NCBI GenBank assembly: GCA_035620975.1
Contig: DASPFV010000228.1
Location: 1 to 11,382, forward strand
DNA: 11,382 bases
Direction of reading: 5' to 3'
DNA from: DASPFV01 sp035620975
Lineage (GTDB): Bacteria > Acidobacteriota > Vicinamibacteria > Vicinamibacterales > 2-12-FULL-66-21
In this document: positions 6,576-11,382 of the stretch, piece after piece
Layout of the letters: every line of letters starts with the position of its first letter
How positions within the stretch are numbered: the first letter of the stretch is position 1
The notes under the pieces: model-generated
Seen by the model: only the letters and a program-made list of their open reading frames with translations
Told to the model about the DNA's origin: nothing
Database searches by the model: none
Made by a program: the position numbers and the translations under genes

Positions 6576-9011
6576 ATGTCCGAAGACCGGCTGGAACGAG
6601 CACTACACGAGATGAGACAGGAGGCCGTCGACGACAGGACCCTCGAAGCCGCGCGCGCGCGCGCCTGGGACAACCTGACCAGCGCCGCCGCTGTCGGCTG
6701 TGCGGAGTTCCGTCCGGAGTTCCGCGCGTACCTGAGCGGAACATTGACGGGGAGCCGGCGCGTCCTGATGGACGACCATCTCAGCCGCTGCTCCGCATGC
6801 CGCGTTTCGATGGCCGAAATGAAGGGCGAACGCCGGGTGATCCCCATGCCGCATCGACCCTCCTCCCGCTGGGTGCGCTGGAGAGGCCTGGGCGCGGCAG
6901 CCGCACTCGTCTTGTCAGTCCTGTATCTCGGTCGCGGCACCATCGATACCTGGCTCGCTCCTGGCGGCCCGCGGGCCACGGTCGTGTCCGCCACCGGCGG
7001 CCTGTACCGTTTGCCGGGGGACACGCTCGGGGCGGGCGCCGTCATCGGCGAACGGGAGCTGATCCGCACGGGTCCGGGAGCTCACGCCGTGCTGCGCCTC
7101 GCCGATGGATCGACCGTGGACGTCAACGAGCGGACGGAGCTGTTCGTCACCGCGGCGTTGACCGGCCGGACGATTCACCTCCAGCATGGCGACGTCATCG
7201 TCCGGGCGGCGGAGCAGCGTCGCGGCCTCCTGCGGGTTCTGACGCGTGATTCGATCGCCGCCGTGAAGGGCACCGTCTTCGCGGTGTCCGCCGGCATCGG
7301 TGGCTCTGTGGTTTCCGTCGTCGAGGGGGCCGTAGCGGTCAACCAACCCGGCAGGAACGTCGTCCTGAGTCCAGGCCAGCAGGCCGCTTCCAACCCGGCG
7401 CTGGCAACGTCGGTCCAGGAGGCGATCGCCTGGAGCCCGGATTCGGAGGCCTACCTCGAGCTGCTCGCATCATTCGTGAAGATCGAGAGTCAGCTCGCAG
7501 AAATGTCCCCCGTGGACCTGCGCGCCGATTCGGCCCTCCTTGCGTATCTTCCTGCCGGGGCATTCGTCTACGGCGCCATCCCCAACCTCGGGGGGAAGAT
7601 CGGTCAGGCGCTGCTGCTGGCGGAGCAGCAGGCGCTCGAGAACGCCGCGTTCGCGTCCTGGTGGAACTCCGAGACGGGACTGGAGTTGCGCCAGATCGTG
7701 AATGGCGTGCAGGTCGTGAGCGGGCTGCTCGGCGACGAGGTCGTGTTCTGCATCGGCTCCGCGGGACCCGGCAACGAGGTCCCGATGGTGATATCCCGCG
7801 TGCAGCCAGGAAAGCGAACGGAGCTGGCGAGCGCCCTGGAAGGGCTCTTCGCCGGAACTGGTGAGCCCGTCCTGGCGTATTCCGTGACCGACGACCTGAT
7901 GATCGTGTCGAGCTCGCCGACGCAACTGGCGTGGGCGCTCGGTCACCTGGGGCAGGGCGCCGGTTCGCCGTTCGCGGCCGCCATCGGCGAGCGCTACCAG
8001 CGCGGCGCCGGCTGGCTGATAGGCGTCGACGCAGGCCCGGTCATCGAGATGGCATCCGGAGACGATGCCCCTCCCGTCGAGCTCGCCGCCATGGTGGGCG
8101 TAAAGTACCTCTTCGTCGAGCGGCGTGCCCCCGCGGGGGCGGAAGAGAACGAGGTCACACTCGTATTCCAGGGCGCGCGACAAGGGATGGCGTCCTGGCT
8201 GGCGGACGCCGGCTCCGGGGGCGCAGCAGAGTACCTGCCGGCCGATGCCCTGCTCGCCGGTTACGTGTCGATGCGCGAGCCGAGTCAGTTGTTCCAGGAG
8301 TTCACGGCGCTGATGACGAAAGAGCACGAGTCGTTCGAGACCGACATGGCGCAGGTGAACGAGAAGCTCGGTCCGGGCTACCTCGAGGACCTGAGCGCTG
8401 CCTTCGGAACCGAGGCGGCCTTCGCTCTGAACGGGTTCTCCGTCAACGGCCCGATGTGGGTGATGAGCGCGCTGGTGTACAACCCGCCGGTCATCGACAG
8501 CTCGCTCCGGAAGCTCATGGACACGTTCAATGCGGAGCTGGCGGCCGACGAGCAGGACAAGCGAATCCTCTTCGAACAGGAGACCGCGGGCGGTCGGGTG
8601 TGGAGCACGATGAAGGCGGGCGCGCTTCCCTTCGGCCTGACCTGGACCTACGATCGCGGATACATGGTGGCGGCGTCGGATCGGGCGGCCGCCGAGCGTG
8701 CCATCGCGACCCGGAACGGCGGCGCCCAGCTCGTCTGGTCGCCGGAGTTCCTGGACCAGCTCCCTTCGTCTGCCGGAATCCACCCGGCCGCCTTCGGCTG
8801 GCTGAACGCGAAAGGGGCGCTCGGGCTTCTTTCGGGTCTGATCCAGAGCCCGTCGGTGAAGGAGCTGCTGGCGGCACGCGAGCCGACTCTCGTGGTGTTC
8901 GACGGAGCGGCAGAACGGATCCATGCCGCCAGCCGCGCTCGTCTGGCGGGCGTGATCATGGACATGATGCTGCTCGAGCGTCTCAGCGGCGCCGGTGAGC
9001 CGCTGCAGTGA
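6576..9011 (+). CDS. Zinc-finger/FecR-domain membrane protein, probable ECF (anti-)sigma regulator with large C-terminal domain
   Basis: This 811-residue protein starts at ATG 6576, with GAGG (6566-6569) six nt upstream. The N-terminal cytoplasmic part holds a zf-HC2-like zinc site (Cys42, His68, Cys72, Cys75 in the form HLSRCSAC), the hallmark of ECF anti-sigma factors. One TM segment follows (about 104-119). Residues about 160-270 form a FecR-like beta domain (IRTGPGAHAVLRLADGS, VKGTVFAVSAG, VSVVEGAVAV, LSPGQQA). Residues about 311-811 form a large extracytoplasmic region that I cannot assign; it begins LLAYLPAGAFVYGAIPNL, recalling DUF3352-like proteins. Typical zf-HC2/FecR regulators are far shorter, so the C-terminal 500 residues are an unusual extension. 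Its place after the ECF gene and ahead of an ABC transporter suggests it senses an envelope signal and restrains the sigma factor; that role is inferred. Confidence 0.85.
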   Translation: MSEDRLERALHEMRQEAVDDRTLEAARARAWDNLTSAAAVGCAEFRPEFRAYLSGTLTGSRRVLMDDHLSRCSACRVSMAEMKGERRVIPMPHRPSSRWVRWRGLGAAAALVLSVLYLGRGTIDTWLAPGGPRATVVSATGGLYRLPGDTLGAGAVIGERELIRTGPGAHAVLRLADGSTVDVNERTELFVTAALTGRTIHLQHGDVIVRAAEQRRGLLRVLTRDSIAAVKGTVFAVSAGIGGSVVSVVEGAVAVNQPGRNVVLSPGQQAASNPALATSVQEAIAWSPDSEAYLELLASFVKIESQLAEMSPVDLRADSALLAYLPAGAFVYGAIPNLGGKIGQALLLAEQQALENAAFASWWNSETGLELRQIVNGVQVVSGLLGDEVVFCIGSAGPGNEVPMVISRVQPGKRTELASALEGLFAGTGEPVLAYSVTDDLMIVSSSPTQLAWALGHLGQGAGSPFAAAIGERYQRGAGWLIGVDAGPVIEMASGDDAPPVELAAMVGVKYLFVERRAPAGAEENEVTLVFQGARQGMASWLADAGSGGAAEYLPADALLAGYVSMREPSQLFQEFTALMTKEHESFETDMAQVNEKLGPGYLEDLSAAFGTEAAFALNGFSVNGPMWVMSALVYNPPVIDSSLRKLMDTFNAELAADEQDKRILFEQETAGGRVWSTMKAGALPFGLTWTYDRGYMVAASDRAAAERAIATRNGGAQLVWSPEFLDQLPSSAGIHPAAFGWLNAKGALGLLSGLIQSPSVKELLAAREPTLVVFDGAAERIHAASRARLAGVIMDMMLLERLSGAGEPLQ

Positions 9012-9020
9012 GAGCCCGCC

Positions 9021-9107
9021 TCGCGGTCGCGGGAATAGCGGGCGACCGCTACGGCGAGGTCTCGCCGGAGCCTTGGCGAAGGCGGAAGCGTGTAGGGGAG
9101 TTCGAGG
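9021..9107 (+). repeat. 87-bp three-hairpin dispersed repeat, copy R2
   Basis: This copy begins 9 nt after the stop of the FecR-like gene. It differs from R1 at four positions only (9052, 9088, 9093 and 9102), and all three inverted repeats are preserved (9023-9030 with 9042-9049; GGCGAG/CTCGCC 9053-9058 with 9061-9066; GCCTT/AAGGC 9070-9074 with 9079-9083). R1 and R2 are direct repeats bracketing the whole gene. Read on the minus strand they give an Arg/Pro-rich peptide, which explains long spurious antisense frames here. Confidence 0.85.
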
Positions 9108-9122
9108 GGCGAAGCCCCTCGA
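9102..9122 (+). other. Perfect 9-bp hairpin upstream of the ABC ATPase
   Basis: TCGAGGGGC and GCCCCTCGA pair perfectly around a GAA triloop. The hairpin lies at the 3' border of repeat R2 and 33 nt before the ATPase start. No T-tract follows (ACCAAACTGG), so it is not a canonical intrinsic terminator. It could attenuate transcription, stabilise a 3' end between the FecR-like gene and the transporter genes, or simply be the outer part of the repeat family. Confidence 0.5.
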
Positions 9123-9155
9123 CCAAACTGGACCCCGGAACCGTACAGTGACGAC

Positions 9156-10151
9156 TTGATTACTGTCCCTGTCGTAGAACTCGAGAACCTGAAGGTCCGG
9201 CTGGGGCGGCGGGAGATCCTGCATGGGATCACCTGCCGCCTGGGCGTTTCAGGTACCGGCAAGGCGGTGGGGCTGCTGGGCCCCAATGGAGCAGGGAAGT
9301 CCACGCTGATCCTGACCCTGCTCGGCTTTCTGCGGCCGAGCGCCGGGCGCGCTTGCATTCTCGGCCTCGACTGCCGGCGCGGCAGGGGCGAGGCGCGCTC
9401 GCGCATCGGCTACATGCCCGAGAACGACTCGTTCATCGGTGACATGACGGCAGTCGCCTTCCTCCGCCAGATGGCCGAGCTCTCCGGCCTCCCGCCCGAG
9501 GCGGCGCTGGAGAAGGCCCACCAGGTCCTCTTCCACGTGGGGCTCGGGGAGGCGCGTTACCGGGAGCTCCGGACCTACTCGCTCGGGATGAAGCAGATGG
9601 CGAAGCTCGCCCAGGCGATCGTGCACGGTCCGGAGCTGGTCGTGCTCGACGAACCGACCAACGGCCTCGATCCGGCCGCGCGCCGGCGCATGCTCAAGCT
9701 GATCGCCGAGATGAAGAACGAGCAGGGGATGAACGTGCTCGTCTGCTCCCACCTGCTGCGCGACATCGAGGATGTGTGCGACGAAGCCGTGATCATGAAA
9801 GACGGCCTGATCGTCCATCACTGCAACCTCGAGGAAGAGCGGCGGTCGAACCGGAGCTTCGTCGAGCTCGAGGTCACCGGCGACGATGGCAACCTGCGCG
9901 CATCGCTGCCCGAGATCGGGGCCGAGGGGGTGCCCGAGGGCCACGGCCGCTGGCGCATCGTCCTGCCGCCCGGGGTCGAGGTCGAAGCCATCTGGAGGCT
10001 CGTGGGGCGGCAGGATCTCCTGGTGCGGAAGCTCACACACCGCAGGGACACGCTCGAGGAGATCTTCCTGAAAGCCATGGGACACCTGGCACACACGCCT
10101 GGAGAGGGCCCGCCTTCGCCGCCTGGCGGCTTCGGCGAGGTCTCGCCGTAG
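9156..10151 (+). CDS. ABC transporter ATP-binding protein (ABC-2 export type)
   Basis: This 331-residue ATPase powers the adjacent six-TM permease. Walker A is GPNGAGKST (42-50), the signature is the degenerate YSLGMKQ (141-147) common in ABC-2/NatA-type exporters, Walker B is LVVLDE (161-166) followed by PTNGLDP, and the H-loop is His199 in CSHLLRDI. Residues about 230-310 form the usual C-terminal regulatory extension. The last 14 residues (GPPSPPGGFGEVSP) are encoded by a dispersed repeat and are probably not native. The start is uncertain: TTG 9156 is the best-placed codon, with no strong Shine-Dalgarno and no ATG before the VVELENLKV strand. It lies 144 nt after the FecR-like gene with only repeats between, and is probably read as part of the same operon. 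The transported substrate is unknown. Confidence 0.9.
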   Translation: MITVPVVELENLKVRLGRREILHGITCRLGVSGTGKAVGLLGPNGAGKSTLILTLLGFLRPSAGRACILGLDCRRGRGEARSRIGYMPENDSFIGDMTAVAFLRQMAELSGLPPEAALEKAHQVLFHVGLGEARYRELRTYSLGMKQMAKLAQAIVHGPELVVLDEPTNGLDPAARRRMLKLIAEMKNEQGMNVLVCSHLLRDIEDVCDEAVIMKDGLIVHHCNLEEERRSNRSFVELEVTGDDGNLRASLPEIGAEGVPEGHGRWRIVLPPGVEVEAIWRLVGRQDLLVRKLTHRRDTLEEIFLKAMGHLAHTPGEGPPSPPGGFGEVSP

Positions 10152-10180
10152 CGCGCCTGGCACGACGCGCGCGAAGGCGG
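10109..10180 (+). repeat. Divergent copy of the structured repeat, R3, overlapping the ATPase 3' end
   Basis: A perfect 10-bp inverted repeat, CCGCCTTCGC (10110-10119) with GCGAAGGCGG (10171-10180), bounds this element. Inside are the palindromic core GGCGAGGTCTCGCC (10134-10147) shared with R1 and R2, and GCGCGC/GCGCGC (10151-10156 with 10167-10172). The rest of the sequence has diverged from R1 and R2. It supplies the last codons and the TAG stop (10149-10151) of the ATPase and fills most of the gap to the permease gene. Confidence 0.7.
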
Positions 10181-10214
10181 ACGCGGCGGCGTCCTTCGGA
10201 TCAAAGTTGACTAC

Positions 10215-11075
10215 ATGGCAGTCTACAAGCGAGGCTACCAGCGGTACGCGGGACCCCTCACGGGGCGATGGACCAGATTCCTGGTGTTGCCCCGCTACGC
10301 CTGGCGAAGGCTCTACCAGCAGCGTCTCGTCCTCCTGCTCACGATGCTGGCGTTCGTGTGGCCCGTCCTGTGCGCCGGCTTCATCTATCTCACGAATCAC
10401 GCGGAGCTGCTGTACGGACTCGAGGAGGACTTTCGTCAGTTCATCCAGGTCGACGGCCGGTTCTTCTCGATTTTCATGTACGTCCAGGCGGGCTTCGCGG
10501 TCTTCCTCGCGGCGCTGGCGGGGCCGGGCCTGATTGCGCCGGATCTCGCCAACAATGCCTTGCCGCTCTACTTCAGCCGGCCGCTCACGCGCTGGAGCTA
10601 CGCCCTTGCCCGGCTGACGGTGCTCGTCGGGATGCTCTCGGTGATCACATGGATTCCGGGCCTCGTCCTGTTCGGGTTGCAGGTGGCGCTGGCCGGCGCC
10701 GCGTGGTTCCAGGCGAACTGGACGCTTGGTGCAGGGATGGTCGCCGGGTTTCTCGTGTGGCTGCTGATCCTGAGCCTGGTCGCGATGGCCAGTTCGGCTT
10801 ACGTGAAGTGGCGTGTCGTCGCAGGTGCGGTGAGCCTGGCGTTCTTCTTCATCCTGAGCGGCGTCGCCGAGATGATCGACAACGTCCTCAGGGTGACATG
10901 GGGGCACATCATCGATCCGGCCTGGGCGGTCAACCAGGTCTGGTGCGCGCTGCTGGGCGTCGAGCCGGTCGAAGGCCCTGGCCCAGGGGCGTCGCTGTGG
11001 GCGCTCGCGACGATGGCCCTGCTGCTCGTCGTGGTGATCGAGCGCAAGCTGCGGCCTGTGGAGGTGATCCGGTGA
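10215..11075 (+). CDS. ABC-2 type transporter permease, six predicted TM segments
   Basis: This 286-residue integral membrane protein has hydrophobic segments at about 37-59, 83-105, 130-158, 172-192, 200-217 and 260-276. The loop GLIAPDLANNALPLYFSRPL (105-124), after the second TM segment, is the conserved feature of ABC-2 permeases in GldA/NatB-like exporters. The N-terminal cytoplasmic stretch (MAVYKRGYQRY) is basic, consistent with an inside N-terminus. It should form a transport complex with the upstream ATPase, possibly with the downstream one as well. ATG 10215 has no clear Shine-Dalgarno; the upstream 60 nt are repeat-derived. The stop overlaps the next gene's GTG start, indicating translational coupling. 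The substrate cannot be deduced. Confidence 0.9.
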   Translation: MAVYKRGYQRYAGPLTGRWTRFLVLPRYAWRRLYQQRLVLLLTMLAFVWPVLCAGFIYLTNHAELLYGLEEDFRQFIQVDGRFFSIFMYVQAGFAVFLAALAGPGLIAPDLANNALPLYFSRPLTRWSYALARLTVLVGMLSVITWIPGLVLFGLQVALAGAAWFQANWTLGAGMVAGFLVWLLILSLVAMASSAYVKWRVVAGAVSLAFFFILSGVAEMIDNVLRVTWGHIIDPAWAVNQVWCALLGVEPVEGPGPGASLWALATMALLLVVVIERKLRPVEVIR

Positions 11076-11382
11076 ACAACGGCCGGATTGATCCGGTAGG
11101 TGCCCGGCCCTCAGCGCCAGCGCACGAGCGCAGCGAGTGCGACACGCGAGCCGCCTCCGCGCTCAGCACTGCGGCGCCCAAGGCGGAGCGGCCGATTGCG
11201 AACGATCCCGCGCTTGCCCGCCGTAGCCTTGGCGAAGGCGGGAAGCCCCCCGCGGTGATATTCGACGAGGTCTCGAAGTTCTACGGCGAGGTGCTCGGGG
11301 TGAATCGCGTCACGCTGAACATCCCGCCGGGCCTCACGAGCCTCGTCGGACCGAACGGCTCCGGCAAGACGACGCTCATGAA
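11072..11382 (+). CDS. Second ABC transporter ATP-binding protein, 3' end beyond the window, with repeat-derived N-terminal extension
   Basis: One hundred and three codons are visible. The ATPase fold starts near residue 61 (AVIFDEVSKFYGEVLGVNRV) and reaches Walker A GPNGSGKTT at 93-101; the signature and Walker B lie outside the window. GTG 11072 overlaps the permease stop (GTGA) and has a strong GGAGGTGA (11060-11067), so I take it as the start. That adds about 60 low-complexity residues before the fold, including ALARRSLGEGGKP (47-59) encoded by the dispersed repeat at 11217-11242. GTG 11255, right at the fold, is an alternative start with a poorer ribosome site. A second ATPase after ATPase-permease suggests either a heteromeric transporter or a second ATPase-permease pair continuing to the right. 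Confidence 0.85.
   Translation, partial: MNNGRIDPVGARPSAPAHERSECDTRAASALSTAAPKAERPIANDPALARRSLGEGGKPPAVIFDEVSKFYGEVLGVNRVTLNIPPGLTSLVGPNGSGKTTLM
11217..11242 (+). repeat. Short copy of the structured repeat, R4, inside a coding frame
   Basis: It shares the string GCCTTGGCGAAGGC (11226-11239) and flanking bases with the third hairpin of R1 (6525-6538) and R2 (9070-9083), and its ends CCCGCC/GGCGGG are complementary. It lies in the N-terminal coding extension of the second ATPase and keeps the frame open. Confidence 0.7.

Noticed and set aside
7470..9224. A 584-codon open frame on the minus strand opposite the FecR-like gene
   Set aside because: It is antisense to a gene with clear domains, has no recognisable motif, and its N-terminal part is repeat R2 read backwards (an Ala/Arg/Pro-rich peptide).
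9249..10907. A 552-codon minus-strand frame opposite the ABC genes
   Set aside because: The plus strand encodes intact ATPase and permease motifs across the same span; this frame is a high-GC shadow.

Overview
The window looks like part of a GC-rich Acidobacteriota chromosome, most likely of the Vicinamibacteria type. This is inferred from three traits: an ECF sigma factor translationally coupled to a Ser/Thr kinase of acidobacterial architecture, a kinase-PEGA-FGE-like-hydrolase fusion, and a dispersed hairpin repeat that reads through gene ends as short Pro/Gly/Arg-rich peptides. No rRNA, tRNA, CRISPR array, transposase or integrase is visible.

Left arm (1-1642, minus strand): the 3'-incomplete end of a class I SAM methyltransferase (ArsM-like motifs) lies just downstream of a secreted SGNH/GDSL hydrolase. 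The 1643-1870 gap is a divergent promoter region.

Middle (1871-5582, plus strand): a two-gene unit with a 29-nt overlap. The first gene is an ECF sigma factor whose sigma2.2 segment has Gln-Thr-Thr where classical ECFs carry Asp/Glu. The second is a 1045-residue membrane-anchored Ser/Thr kinase whose presumed extracytoplasmic part joins a PEGA domain, a cysteine-less FGE/SUMF1-like domain and an alpha/beta hydrolase with an intact catalytic triad. The arrangement suggests a sigma factor switched on by phosphorylation from a kinase that carries an enzyme-like sensor.

Right arm (5634-11382, plus strand): a second, conventional ECF sigma factor (with DAED), a large zinc-finger/FecR-type membrane protein that is the likely anti-sigma or sigma regulator, and an ABC-2 type transporter (ATPase, six-TM permease, second ATPase running off the window). 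A near-identical 25-bp motif (20/25 identical, GTAATA and CGTC separated by 15 nt in both copies) lies upstream of both the sigma gene and the FecR-like gene. It is a good candidate for the promoter recognised by this sigma factor.

The right arm is interspersed with copies of a structured repeat. Two 87-bp copies (83/87 identical) bracket the FecR-like gene. A divergent copy supplies the C-terminal tail and stop codon of the first ATPase, and a short copy is translated in frame within the N-terminal extension of the second ATPase. Repeat expansion has therefore reshaped both gene ends and leaders in this operon.
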